From Alphaproteobacteria bacterium (GTDB lineage Bacteria; Pseudomonadota; Alphaproteobacteria; UBA7985; JAUIBT01), in contig JAUIDR010000018.1 of the NCBI GenBank assembly GCA_030428565.1, positions 1 to 58,803 on the forward strand: a stretch of DNA of 58,803 nucleotides, read 5' to 3'. The notes beneath the pieces are model-generated. The model saw nothing but the letters and a program-made list of their open reading frames with translations, was not told the DNA's origin and made no database searches. Both the position numbers and the translations under genes were made by a program. This document shows, one piece after another, positions 1 through 8,944 of the stretch (positions are counted from its first letter, which is position 1; each line of letters opens with the position of its first letter).

Positions 1-1803
1 GATGAAGAGTTCTCTGACCTATCGCCCGACAGCCGCGAATGGCAGAAAGTCGCTTGGCACCAAGAAGGCCCGGTCGCCGGGCATCTGGTCACGGGTCAAT
101 TGCGCGGCTCCAAGCGCGCCGACCTGCGCGCTGCGCTCAGCTTTGACTATGCCGCCGAAGATGATGACGATCAGCAAGCCTACGCGCCAAGCTACCGCCC
201 CACCGCAGCCATACCAGGCTTTGCCCGATCTCAGCATGGCGAAGGCCAGGCGCCTACCGTCAACCGCGAACAGACCGGCGAGCAGCCCGATTTGCGCGCC
301 GTGGGTGAAGCCTTGGCGGCAGAACGTCATTCGGCCAAGCGAGCCAGCCTCGGCTATCGCATCACGGCAGCAGCGGCGGGCACTTGGAAGGCTTGTCGGG
401 CGGCCTCCATGCCGCAAATCGCGATCACCGCGGGCGGGGTTGCTGCTTCGGTCGTGATGGCTTTGGCGATTTGGACCTTGTTGAGCGAGCCAAGCCTGCG
501 TGAGCCCATCTACATTGCCGCGCAAGACGGGCCGGAAAAGACCGTGCCTGACGATCCGGGGGGCATGCAAATCGCCAACCTGGATGTGAGCCTGCTGAAC
601 AATGACCCACACGATGGCCGCGATATTCAGATCCAGAATGATGGCTCAACGCCCGCCATTGCGCTGTCTTTGCAGCAGGCCCTGCAAGGACAAGAGGGCG
701 GTAATCTTGAATCAATTGATGACTTGATCCAGGTCGAACAAGCCGACGCGCGCGCGGTGCCTGGTGTGGCTCCGCCGTTGCAGGACGCGGCTAGCATCGA
801 CCAGTTGATCGAATTGGCTTCGCTGGACACTAGCGCATCGCAAACGCCGCCACAGCCCCAATCTTTGGTTTTTGACGGCCCACCCTTGCCGCGGCGCAAG
901 GAAGCGGGGCACGGCCTACCGGCCAAGCCGGTGCCGCTGACCCTTGGCGATCAAACCGCCGAAGCGGCGGCGGCCCGGTCGCGCCTGGATAGCCAGCCGA
1001 GCAGCCAAATAGAAGGTCAGCCGACGCTCGCTATGCCTGGCCCCTTGGCAAGCCCCGCCCCTGGAACGGTCTCAGCAGCCGCGCCTTTGTCCAATCAGGA
1101 CGATCTGGGTGCTTTGGTTGAGGAAATGGAAGCCGACCCCATTTGGCAGCTCATGCTGCAAGAAGAACAAGACCCTGCTGGGGCAAATCGTGACCTGGGT
1201 GAGGGCGAGACGCCCGCCCAGCGCCACCCCGAAGAGACCCCGGCAGCGATTTTATCAGGCAGTATCGACCCAGGCGCGCTGCAAGAAGCGCGCATCGATG
1301 TTGAGAGCCTCTGGAAGCTAGACGGCGGGCGCCATAGCCAAGCTGGTATGTTGGGCAATTTTGCCAACTGGATCGTTCCTAGCGCTCAGCACCTAGGCGA
1401 ACAGTTGGCACAGTTGCAGGCAGACGGGCAGGGCGGTCTTGTGGGCGCTCAGGAGCTTTTGCCCGAACCAGATCAGCAAAGCGCGGCCACTGAAGATGAG
1501 GTAGTGGTTCCCGACGGGCCTTGGGCACCGCCCTTGCTACCCAGCGAGGCGATTGAACCTTTTGGCCTTCAGCTCGCCTCTTACCGCTCGCTCAATACCG
1601 CGCGCCGTTCGTGGGAGCGGTTCAAGAAAAAGCATCCCAGCTTGCTGCAGGACTTGGTATTGCGAGTTCAGCAAGTACAGCTGGCAGGGCGCGGCACCTT
1701 TTATCGCTTGCAGGTCGGTCCTTTTCCAAATGAATTGACCGCGCTTGACGTCTGCCAACAATTGAAGCAGCGCGGCCACCGTTCTTGCATTGTGGTCAAA
1801 TAG
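1..1803 (+). CDS. SPOR-domain cell-envelope protein, 5' end cut off by the window
   Basis: The frame is open from the first base, so the gene begins upstream; the earliest candidate start inside the window (TTG at 100) is probably internal. A charged cytoplasmic stretch is followed by one hydrophobic segment (about residues 138-162 counted from base 1), then a long Pro/Ala/Gln-rich acidic linker. The last 80 residues look like a SPOR domain (start near FGLQLASYRS, then FYRLQVGPFP and a final CIVVK). SPOR domains bind denuded septal glycan, so a single-pass inner-membrane division or envelope protein is likely. In many alphaproteobacteria a SPOR protein precedes nagZ and scpA; here scpA follows directly after a 123-bp gap. 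Exact function unknown. Confidence 0.85.
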   Translation, partial: DEEFSDLSPDSREWQKVAWHQEGPVAGHLVTGQLRGSKRADLRAALSFDYAAEDDDDQQAYAPSYRPTAAIPGFARSQHGEGQAPTVNREQTGEQPDLRAVGEALAAERHSAKRASLGYRITAAAAGTWKACRAASMPQIAITAGGVAASVVMALAIWTLLSEPSLREPIYIAAQDGPEKTVPDDPGGMQIANLDVSLLNNDPHDGRDIQIQNDGSTPAIALSLQQALQGQEGGNLESIDDLIQVEQADARAVPGVAPPLQDAASIDQLIELASLDTSASQTPPQPQSLVFDGPPLPRRKEAGHGLPAKPVPLTLGDQTAEAAAARSRLDSQPSSQIEGQPTLAMPGPLASPAPGTVSAAAPLSNQDDLGALVEEMEADPIWQLMLQEEQDPAGANRDLGEGETPAQRHPEETPAAILSGSIDPGALQEARIDVESLWKLDGGRHSQAGMLGNFANWIVPSAQHLGEQLAQLQADGQGGLVGAQELLPEPDQQSAATEDEVVVPDGPWAPPLLPSEAIEPFGLQLASYRSLNTARRSWERFKKKHPSLLQDLVLRVQQVQLAGRGTFYRLQVGPFPNELTALDVCQQLKQRGHRSCIVVK

Positions 1804-1926
1804 AAAATCCGTTCTGGTAGAATTGATTGCGCAGACCAAAATCAAGGGTAGCAATCAAATCATTTGTTGTGGGGGATTGAGCGCCCGAGCTTGCCTTGCT
1901 GCCCCCATTCGCGGCATGGCTAGGCC

Positions 1927-2718
1927 ATGTCTGAAGATCTGCTTCATCTCGATCCCGACCGTGACCCCGCCGATGTCTTGGTGCTGAACCTGGATGCCTG
2001 GGAGGGGCCGCTTGACGTGCTTTTGCATCTGGCGCGCGAGCAAAAGGTCGATCTTGCCAACATCTCCATATTGGCGTTGGTGGATCAATACATTGCCTTC
2101 ATCAAGGCTGCCAAGCGGCTGCGGATTGAGCTGGCGGCTGACTATCTTGTGATGGCTGCCTGGCTGGCCTACCTGAAATCCAAAATATTGCTGCCGAAGC
2201 CGAAGCCGGATGAGGACGCCGAGGGCCAAAAGGTCGTGCGCGATCTGACTTTTCATTTGCGTCGGCTGGCAGCGGTGCGCGACGCAGGCGAGGCGCTGAT
2301 GGCGCGGCCACGTTTGGGGCAGTGGCGCTTTGTGCGGGGCTTTGAAGAGAGCCAGCCCGTCATCGAACGGGTGCGCTGGACGGCCAGCTTGCATGATCTA
2401 CTGTCGGCCTACGGGCGCATTAAGACCGCGCAGGAAAAGCCGGAGTTTCACTTTGAACGCCCGCACATCGTTAGCATCGAAGACTCTTTGCAGCGGCTGC
2501 GCGGGATCATCTCAAAGCCTATTCCGCTGTGGACCGAGTTGGCGACCTTCTTGCCGCCGGGTCTGGTGGAGCCAGAGGAGCGCCGTTCAGGCATGGCCTC
2601 AACCTTGGTGGCGGCGCTGGAGTTGGCCAAATCTGGGCGCCTGGATATCAGTCAAGAAGAAGCATTTGGCCCCATCATGCTGAAGTCGCCTGATGAGGCG
2701 CGAGGAGATCTGTTGTGA
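1927..2718 (+). CDS. scpA: Segregation and condensation protein A (kleisin)
   Basis: 263 residues, the usual ScpA length. The N-terminus carries the family signature WEGPLDVLLHLAREQKVDL, then a helical region (AADYLVMAAWLAYLKSKILL) and a C-terminal winged-helix part (LVAALELAKSGRLDISQEEAF). ScpA is the kleisin that bridges the SMC ATPase heads and binds ScpB in the bacterial condensin, needed for chromosome segregation. The ATG at 1927 fits the family start. Its TGA overlaps the GTG start of scpB by four bases, implying translational coupling and fixed stoichiometry. Confidence 0.95.
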   Translation: MSEDLLHLDPDRDPADVLVLNLDAWEGPLDVLLHLAREQKVDLANISILALVDQYIAFIKAAKRLRIELAADYLVMAAWLAYLKSKILLPKPKPDEDAEGQKVVRDLTFHLRRLAAVRDAGEALMARPRLGQWRFVRGFEESQPVIERVRWTASLHDLLSAYGRIKTAQEKPEFHFERPHIVSIEDSLQRLRGIISKPIPLWTELATFLPPGLVEPEERRSGMASTLVAALELAKSGRLDISQEEAFGPIMLKSPDEARGDLL

Positions 2719-3575
2719 GCGATTCGGTCATACACGCGCAATTCGGCGATGCGGCCCATCATCCGCATGGCGGCGAAGGATCGGCGCTCAGCCGAGCCCT
2801 GGAAGCGTTGCTGTTTACGGCGCGTTCGCCGATCAGCGAAGCGGAGCTGGCGCAGCGGCTGCAGGTGACGGAACTGGAGCTCTCGGGCCTTCTTTCTGGT
2901 CTGCAGGCGCTCTATCAGAGCCGGGGCGTGGTGTTAGAGCGCCAAGGCGAGCACTGGGCATTTCGCACCGCAAGCGATGTTGCCGACTACCTGGCAAGCG
3001 AGCGCGAGGTCGAAAAGAAACTGTCGCGCGCAGCCATCGAGACCCTCTCGATCATCGCCTACCACCAGCCGGTCACACGGGCCGAAATCGAAGAAATTCG
3101 CGGTGTGGCCGTATCAAAGGGCACGTTGGACCTTTTGTTGGAAATGGAGTGGATTCAGCCTGCCGGGCGACGTGAGACCCTGGGGCGTCCCCTGCAATGG
3201 GGTACATCCAGCTATTTCTTGGATCACTTCAATTTGACCTCGATCGGCGACCTGCCGGGCCTGGAAGAGCTGCGCGCTGCTGGTCTTTTGTCCAAACGCT
3301 CGACCCTGAACTCAGAAACGCTGGGCAAAATGGGCGAGGAGATCGAAGAAGATGGCGTGCTGGACAGCCAAGAGAGCGAAGGTGCGGACATGTTCGATGC
3401 GCAGCACGGTGAAGCGGATGACGAGGCTGACCGCGAGGGCGTAGCCCACGCGGATCCTGCGCCAGGTCAAGCAGGTGGCCATACAAGTGACCAGGCAGTT
3501 GACCATGCGAGCGACACCTTGGCTGCTTCCGGCAGCCAGACAGGGCCCGAGGCGGACGAAAACCAGCACGCTTGA
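2715..3575 (+). CDS. scpB: Segregation and condensation protein B
   Basis: 286 residues, starting with GTG inside the scpA stop (GTGA overlap). Residues about 23-190 form the two winged-helix domains of ScpB, seen as LSRALEALLFTARSPISEAEL, AAIETLSIIAYHQPVTRAEI and GRRETLGRPLQWGTSSYFL. ScpB dimerises and binds ScpA in the SMC complex. The last 80 residues or so are a low-complexity acidic tail rich in Asp, Glu, Ala and Gly, longer than in typical ScpB and probably disordered. No nagZ lies upstream of scpAB, unlike the common alphaproteobacterial order. Confidence 0.93.
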   Translation: MSDSVIHAQFGDAAHHPHGGEGSALSRALEALLFTARSPISEAELAQRLQVTELELSGLLSGLQALYQSRGVVLERQGEHWAFRTASDVADYLASEREVEKKLSRAAIETLSIIAYHQPVTRAEIEEIRGVAVSKGTLDLLLEMEWIQPAGRRETLGRPLQWGTSSYFLDHFNLTSIGDLPGLEELRAAGLLSKRSTLNSETLGKMGEEIEEDGVLDSQESEGADMFDAQHGEADDEADREGVAHADPAPGQAGGHTSDQAVDHASDTLAASGSQTGPEADENQHA

Positions 3576-3603
3576 GGCGGCAAGAGCGACCTAACAAACG
3601 GAT

Positions 3604-4779
3604 TTGCCTGGAAATGCGAGGCGGCGCGTCTTAAATCTAGACCTAGCCGCTTTGTTGGAGATCGCCTTGCTGGACAGTGACTTTTTTACAAATAATCCCG
3701 CCCATTGCGCGCCGGATGGCGAAGCGACGTCATTATTGAGCGTGCAGGGGCTGAGCCACGCTTGGGGGAGTGAGCAGGTTTTAGATAGCTTGTCGTTCAG
3801 TGTGGCCGCAGGAAAAATTGCTTGCCTGCTGGGCGCCTCGGGCAGCGGCAAATCGACGACACTGCGCTTAATTGCCGGACTGGAACGCTTGCAGTCCGGG
3901 CGAATCGACATCGATGGCCGCACGGTTGCTAGCCCACAAATGCAGATACCAGCGCAAGACCGTTCTGTTGGGCTCATGTTCCAAGATTATGCGCTGTTTC
4001 CGCATATGCGTGCTTGGCAGAACGTGGCCTACGGCTTGCACAAATTGCCGCGCGCTAAGCGAAAAGCCCGCGCGCTGGAGCTGTTGGACGAGGTGTCGAT
4101 GGCCGATCAGGCCGACGCCTTTCCTCAACAGTTATCGGGTGGCCAGCAACAAAGGGTCGCGTTGGCGCGCGCTTTGGCACCTGAACCCAAGGTGTTGCTG
4201 CTCGACGAGCCCTTCTCAGGCTTGGATGGTGCGCTACGTTCGCGCCTGCGTGACATGACTTTGCACGTTGTCAAAGAGCGCAACATCGCGGCCATCGTCG
4301 TGACCCACGATGCGGACGAAGCGCTGTTTATGGCCGACTGGATCGTGTTGATTGAAAAAGGCCACTTGCTGCAACAGGGCCTGCCTAGTCAGATTTACTA
4401 CGAACCGCGCTCACCGGAAGTCGTGAAATTCTTTGGCGATGTCAACCGCTTAGAAGGCTGGGTCGAGGCAGGACGCATTCAAACGCTGCTGGGTCCAGTT
4501 AGCGATACCAAACTGCCAGCGGGCACCCAGGTCGATGTATACGCCCGCCCCGAAGCCATTCGCGTTTGCCCTGTTGCCATGCAGCCGGGGGAAACTCTAG
4601 TGGAAATTCGGGCGGCCCGCGCGCTGGGGCGCCAATCGGTTCTGCACATGGATGTGGTGGACGTTCCCCAACAACATATCCATGCGCGTATCGCGGGGCA
4701 GTTTTTGCCCAAAGAGGGGAGTCAATTTGGCGTTGGCTTGGATGCCAGCATGACGTATGTATTCCCGCGCGATGCTTGA
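3604..4779 (+). CDS. ABC transporter ATP-binding protein, Fbp (ferric iron) type, without local partners
   Basis: Complete ATPase: Walker A GASGSGKST (about residues 77-85), Q-loop QDYALFPH, signature LSGGQQQRVALARAL, Walker B VLLLDEP, H-loop THDADEA, and a C-terminal TOBE-like part of about 100 residues. The overall pattern is closest to FbpC/AfuC iron or PotA-like importers. No ATG precedes the Walker A motif in frame; the TTG at 3604 gives an odd 40-residue lead, so a later TTG or GTG near 3735 (before SVQGLSHAWG) may be the true start. No permease or binding protein is adjacent, and the gene sits between scpB and tatA, usually neighbours. Substrate unknown. Confidence 0.85.
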   Translation: MPGNARRRVLNLDLAALLEIALLDSDFFTNNPAHCAPDGEATSLLSVQGLSHAWGSEQVLDSLSFSVAAGKIACLLGASGSGKSTTLRLIAGLERLQSGRIDIDGRTVASPQMQIPAQDRSVGLMFQDYALFPHMRAWQNVAYGLHKLPRAKRKARALELLDEVSMADQADAFPQQLSGGQQQRVALARALAPEPKVLLLDEPFSGLDGALRSRLRDMTLHVVKERNIAAIVVTHDADEALFMADWIVLIEKGHLLQQGLPSQIYYEPRSPEVVKFFGDVNRLEGWVEAGRIQTLLGPVSDTKLPAGTQVDVYARPEAIRVCPVAMQPGETLVEIRAARALGRQSVLHMDVVDVPQQHIHARIAGQFLPKEGSQFGVGLDASMTYVFPRDA

Positions 4780-4883
4780 TGTCGCTGTTTGGCCCTTTTT
4801 TCAGGGCAAAGATTGATTATCTGATCGCAATCTGCAATCAGAGTTCACAATAGCACTCAAAACGTTATCGAGGCGGAAATCTT

Positions 4884-5123
4884 ATGTTCTCAATGGGTCC
4901 CTGGCAGCTCCTAATAATCCTTGCCATCATCTTGCTGCTGTTCGGTGGCCGCGGGCGTATCCCTCAGTTGATGAAGGACATGGGCACCGGTATCACCGCT
5001 TTCCGTAAGGGTCTGAAAGACGACGATAAGGAAAAGGACGGCGAGCAGAAGTCCGAAGAGCTGGAAGCGAACGCTGATAACGCCGCTGCACGCAGCGACG
5101 AGGAAAAAGACAAGACCGCTTAG
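4884..5123 (+). CDS. tatA: Sec-independent translocase subunit TatA
   Basis: 79 residues. The N-terminus is the TatA type: a short lead, one membrane helix (WQLLIILAIILLLFGG), the hinge FGGRGRIP (FGxGxxP class), then an amphipathic helix IPQLMKDMGTGITAFRKGL and a highly charged tail. TatA oligomers open the passage for folded twin-arginine substrates. The ATG at 4884 follows an AGGCGG-like ribosome site. It begins the tatA-tatB-tatC cluster, with 51 bp before tatB. Confidence 0.93.
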   Translation: MFSMGPWQLLIILAIILLLFGGRGRIPQLMKDMGTGITAFRKGLKDDDKEKDGEQKSEELEANADNAAARSDEEKDKTA

Positions 5124-5174
5124 GGATTGTTAGTTGCGCTCGAACGAGGTGTTGGCAAAAGGCGGTAGGCAAGC

Positions 5175-5699
5175 ATGTTAAATATGGGCTCCACCGAGAT
5201 AATGGTGGTGGTGCTGGTGATTATTATTTTCATCGGCCCCAAAGGCATTCCAAAGCTTGTCAAAGATATCCGTGGTTGGATCAAATCTCTGCGCCAGATG
5301 GTGGGCGAGCTGACCTCGACCTTTGACGATATGGTCAAGGACACGGATTTCAAAGAGACCGCCGACCTCTTGAAAGAAGCGCGCAATTTCAACCCGCGCA
5401 AGCAACTGGGCTCCTTGATTGATCCTGACGGTGAGACCGAAAAATCCTTGCAGAGCCTCGGCAAGGAAGTCGAGAGCGCGACCAGTGCGTCCTCCGAACT
5501 CTCATCGCCAAGCTTCAGTTCCAGCCAGTCGGCCAAGACCGCGAGTACGTCGGCTGCAAGTAACAGTGCGAGCTCAGCCAGCGCCGCGAGCCCAGCCAGC
5601 GCTGCGAGCCAGGACGAAGTGCCCGCCAAGCGCCCCAATGCTCTGCTGGAAGAAGCCAGCAGCCACTTGGACTCTCTAAAAGATAAAGATTCTGCCTGA
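5175..5699 (+). CDS. tatB: Sec-independent translocase subunit TatB
   Basis: 174 residues. The TatB signature is at the N-terminus: MGSTEIMVVVLVIIIFIGPK with the Glu near residue 8 and the GPKGIPKLVKDIRGW hinge and amphipathic helix. The rest is a predicted coiled segment and a Ser/Ala-rich low-complexity tail (about residues 100-155). TatB joins TatC as the receptor for twin-arginine signal peptides. The stop overlaps the tatC start (ATGA), so tatB and tatC are likely translationally coupled. Confidence 0.92.
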   Translation: MLNMGSTEIMVVVLVIIIFIGPKGIPKLVKDIRGWIKSLRQMVGELTSTFDDMVKDTDFKETADLLKEARNFNPRKQLGSLIDPDGETEKSLQSLGKEVESATSASSELSSPSFSSSQSAKTASTSAASNSASSASAASPASAASQDEVPAKRPNALLEEASSHLDSLKDKDSA

Positions 5700-6598
5700 T
5701 GAGCACGACAAGCGAGCAAAACGGCGAAGACTCGGCGCTTGAAGAAGCCCGCATGGGCCTGATGGAGCACCTTGTCGAGCTTCGCAACCGCCTGATATTG
5801 GTGGGTGCGGTCCTAATCGGTGTTTCTATCGTCGCCTTTATCTTTAGCGATCAGATCTTTGGCTTCTTGTCGGCCCCGTTGATGGAAAAGATGCAGGCCA
5901 AAGGCGTTGAGCTGTTCGGGCCAGACTTCGAAGCTCAGATGATCGCGACCAATCCGACCGAAATTTTTTGGAACTACATCAAGGTAGCGGTCTATACGGG
6001 GCTGCTTGTGACCATGCCTTGGACCTTGTTCCAGATTTGGCGTTTTGTGGCGCCCGGACTCTATTCGAACGAAAAGTCGGTCGTTTGGCCGTTTTTAGTG
6101 GCAACGCCAATTCTTTTCTGGACCGGCTGCATGTTGGTCTATTTCGTGATGGCGCCGTTGGCCTTCAATTTCTTGCTGGGCTTCCAAGATGAGACCACGC
6201 GCCTCATGCCAACGGTAGGGCAGTATGTGCCCTTGCTGATGTGGCTTATGCTGGCGACCGGCGTCGGCTTTCAATTGCCAGTTCTGCTAAACCTGTTGGC
6301 GCGCGCCGGTCTTGTGACCGCTAAGCAGCTCATGGGATTTTGGAAATATTCGCTGGTCGGCATCGCCATTATGGCCGCCATTTTCACGCCGCCCGATCCC
6401 GTTAGCCAGCTCAGCCTTGGCCTACCTATGGTGGGGCTCTACTTCGGCTCAATTTGGACGATTTGGATGATGGAAAAAGCTTCGGGCCGTAATTCCTTCA
6501 CCGAAGAAGAGTTCGACTATTCGCAATATGAGGACGCACTGGCGGACGAGTTCGACGAGGAAGACGACGATGATGCGACCGCGGGCTCAAAGCCTTAA
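5699..6598 (+). CDS. tatC: Sec-independent translocase subunit TatC
   Basis: 299 residues with six predicted membrane segments. Family motifs are visible: LMEHLVELRNRL at the N-terminus, APGLYSNEKSVVWPF in the first large periplasmic region, and AAIFTPPDPVSQLSLGLPM near the end. TatC binds the twin-arginine signal peptide. The C-terminal 35 residues are strongly acidic (EEDDDDA), an extension beyond the conserved core. A rho-independent terminator follows 34 bp after the stop and closes the scp-tat block. Confidence 0.95.
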   Translation: MSTTSEQNGEDSALEEARMGLMEHLVELRNRLILVGAVLIGVSIVAFIFSDQIFGFLSAPLMEKMQAKGVELFGPDFEAQMIATNPTEIFWNYIKVAVYTGLLVTMPWTLFQIWRFVAPGLYSNEKSVVWPFLVATPILFWTGCMLVYFVMAPLAFNFLLGFQDETTRLMPTVGQYVPLLMWLMLATGVGFQLPVLLNLLARAGLVTAKQLMGFWKYSLVGIAIMAAIFTPPDPVSQLSLGLPMVGLYFGSIWTIWMMEKASGRNSFTEEEFDYSQYEDALADEFDEEDDDDATAGSKP

Positions 6599-6631
6599 CC
6601 TAGGGAAAACCTAGCGGGCCAACCGCCTTGG

Positions 6632-6666
6632 AAAGTGCGCTTGATCTCGATTGAGCGCACTTTTTT
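6632..6666 (+). terminator. Rho-independent terminator after tatC
   Basis: Ten-base perfect stem AAAGTGCGCT (6632-6641) and AGCGCACTTT (6654-6663), loop of 12, followed by an uninterrupted T-run through 6666. It separates tatC from serS. Confidence 0.85.
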
Positions 6667-6675
6667 GTTCTCTGG

Positions 6676-6717
6676 CCCGGTTTTGGTTTTGCATGGCTCG
6701 GTTTTGGTTATGCATGG
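6676..6717 (+). repeat. Two tandem copies of a 21-bp unit upstream of serS
   Basis: Copy one spans 6676-6696 and copy two 6697-6717; they differ at two positions (both contain CGGTTTTGGTT and end GCATGG). The repeat lies between the tatC terminator and serS. It may be simple slippage, or a doubled protein-binding site in the serS promoter region. Confidence 0.7.
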
Positions 6718-6878
6718 ACTGGGACTTGCGCCAGCCTCGGCGAGCCCGCCACGGCTTGATTTGCAGAAACTTTTTGCCGCTGCGGTGCCTCGATCTGCAC
6801 TCCCAGCTTGAGCCGGTGAACAGGCCGCGTTAGACAGATGCACCCCTGCATCCAACCAAAGCTCACGGGAGTAGAGCC

Positions 6879-8156
6879 ATGCACGATTTGCGCGCCATTC
6901 GAGAAAATCCGGCCGCCTTTGATGAAGGACTTAAGCGTCGTTTCCTGGCGCCGTTGTCGTCGCAAATCCTGGCGTTGGACGAGTCTCATCGTTCGCTGTT
7001 GACCCAAGCCCAAGAACTGCAAAACCGCCGCAATGAAGCCTCCAAGCAAATCGGCAAGGTCAAGCGCGAAGGCGGCGATGCTGACGCGTTGATGCAAGAA
7101 GTTAGCGCGCTCAAAGATCGCCTGGCCGAGCTGGAACAGCAAGCGGGCGACAAGGAAGGCGAGCTTCGCGGTCTGTTAGAAGGCCTGCCGAACCTGCCGA
7201 TGGACGATGTTCCAGTTGGCGAAGACGAGGACGCCAACGTTGAAGTGCGCCGCTGGGGGCAACCAGTGGAGCTGGGCTTTGAAGCCAAACAGCACTTTGA
7301 GCTGGGCGAAGCTTTGGGCCAAATGGACTTTGAGACCGCAGCCTACCTGTCGGGCGCGCGCTTTGTTGTGCTGAAGGGCGCCGTTGCGCGCCTGGAGCGG
7401 GCCCTGGCTCAATACATGCTCAACACTCATATCAGCGAGCACGGCTATACTGAGACCGCACCGCCGTTCTTGGTGCGCGATGCCGCGCTCTATGGCACCG
7501 GCCAGTTGCCCAAGTTTGAAGAAGATCTGTTCAAGACCGACAGCGGGCACTATCTGATCCCGACCTCAGAGGTGCCGATGACCAACTATGCGGCCAATCA
7601 GATCATTGAGCGCGAGACGCTGCCGCACCGCTACACGGCCTGCACGCCCTGTTTCCGCTCCGAAGCGGGGTCGGCAGGGCGCGATACTCGTGGCCTGATC
7701 CGCATGCACCAGTTCCAGAAGGTTGAGATGGTGTCAATTACCGCGCCGGACCAATCCGAACAGGAGCTGGAGCGCATGACCGGATGCGCAGAAGCCATTA
7801 TGCAGGCGCTCAATTTGCCTTATCGCGTCTTGATGCTGTCTACCGGCGATATGGGATTTGGCGCGCGCAAGACCTACGACATTGAAGTCTGGCTGCCGGG
7901 TCAAAACCAGTACCGCGAGATCTCGAGTTGTTCGAACTGTTGGGACTTCCAGGCACGTCGCATGAAGGGGCGCTGTCGACCGCGGGGCGAGAAAAAGACC
8001 GAGTTCGTACACACGCTGAACGGCTCGGGCGTTGCGACGGGTCGTGCCCTAGTCGCGGTGATGGAAAACTACCAGCAAGCCGATGGCTCCATCTTGGTTC
8101 CTGAGGTTCTAAAGCCCTATATGGGCGGCCTCGAAGCTATCGAGCCAGGGGCCTAG
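6879..8156 (+). CDS. serS: Seryl-tRNA synthetase
   Basis: 425 residues, normal length. The N-terminal 110 residues form the long antiparallel coiled-coil arm that binds the tRNA variable arm. The class II catalytic core follows, with motif 2 [27 protein letters not shown], and motif 3 region [19 protein letters not shown] and [18 protein letters not shown]. It charges tRNA-Ser (and tRNA-Sec where present). The ATG at 6879 has GGGAG upstream. surE follows after two bases, so serS, surE and pcm form one unit. Confidence 0.96.
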   Translation: MHDLRAIRENPAAFDEGLKRRFLAPLSSQILALDESHRSLLTQAQELQNRRNEASKQIGKVKREGGDADALMQEVSALKDRLAELEQQAGDKEGELRGLLEGLPNLPMDDVPVGEDEDANVEVRRWGQPVELGFEAKQHFELGEALGQMDFETAAYLSGARFVVLKGAVARLERALAQYMLNTHISEHGYTETAPPFLVRDAALYGTGQLPKFEEDLFKTDSGHYLIPTSEVPMTNYAANQIIERETLPHRYTACTPCFRSEAGSAGRDTRGLIRMHQFQKVEMVSITAPDQSEQELERMTGCAEAIMQALNLPYRVLMLSTGDMGFGARKTYDIEVWLPGQNQYREISSCSNCWDFQARRMKGRCRPRGEKKTEFVHTLNGSGVATGRALVAVMENYQQADGSILVPEVLKPYMGGLEAIEPGA

Positions 8157-8158
8157 TT

Positions 8159-8944
8159 GTGACGCTGGATCTAAGCCATCTGCGCGTCATGCTGGTCAAT
8201 GACGATGGCATTGATGCGCCTGGCATGGCCTTGCTGGAACGCCTGGTCAGTCCGCTGATCCCGGACCTGTGGGTCGTGGCTCCCAACAGCGAACGCTCGG
8301 GAACGTCGCGCCAGGTGTCCTTGCGCCGCGAGGTTGAAGTTGAACAGCGGGGCGACAAGCGCTTTGCGGTTGACGGTACGCCGACCGACTGCGCGCTGAT
8401 TGGCCTGGAGCACATCATCAAGGACCGCAAGCCAGACCTTGTACTGAGCGGCATCAACGCTGGTGGCAATCTGGGCGAAGATATCGGCTATTCGGGCACT
8501 TGCGGGGCGGCCTTTGAGGCCCGCCAACTCGGGGTTCCTTCGATCGCGCTCAGCCAGGTGCGCGCTACGATAAGCCGTGACGGTATCTGGAGCGCGTCAG
8601 AGGCTCTGCTTCCTTCGATCTTGCCAGATTTGGTATCCTTCGCGCTGAAGGGCTGCGCCATGTTGAACGTCAATTTCCCTGCGGTTGAGGCGCCAGGCGT
8701 GCAAGGCGTGCGCGTCGCCCACCAAGGTGAACGAGAAGAATCGGCCCAATTGGAAGAGCACAACCGCCACGACCACAAACGTAGCTTTTATTTTTCATTC
8801 ATGCGTTCGGACGTGCCCAAAGACGAGGGCTCGGATATCGACGCGGTGCGAAACGGCTATGTCTCGGTGACGCCCATAACCCCCGATGTCACCGACTATC
8901 GCGCGCTCAGCCGCTTGACCGTGGCCCTTAATCTGCATCGCTAA
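8159..8944 (+). CDS. surE: 5'/3'-nucleotidase SurE
   Basis: 261 residues. The metal-binding N-terminal motif VNDDGIDAPG is present, then VVAPNSERSGTS and SGINAGGNLGEDIGYSGT, which together form the SurE active site. SurE removes phosphate from nucleoside monophosphates and is linked to stationary-phase survival. The GTG start lies two bases after the serS stop. The TAA shares one base with the ATG of pcm, a pairing seen in many proteobacteria. Confidence 0.95.
   Translation: MTLDLSHLRVMLVNDDGIDAPGMALLERLVSPLIPDLWVVAPNSERSGTSRQVSLRREVEVEQRGDKRFAVDGTPTDCALIGLEHIIKDRKPDLVLSGINAGGNLGEDIGYSGTCGAAFEARQLGVPSIALSQVRATISRDGIWSASEALLPSILPDLVSFALKGCAMLNVNFPAVEAPGVQGVRVAHQGEREESAQLEEHNRHDHKRSFYFSFMRSDVPKDEGSDIDAVRNGYVSVTPITPDVTDYRALSRLTVALNLHR

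Noticed and set aside
5120-5770. A 216-codon minus-strand frame opposite tatB and tatC
   Set aside because: tatB and tatC are certain; the antisense product is Leu/Ser/Ala-rich noise from the tatB tail.
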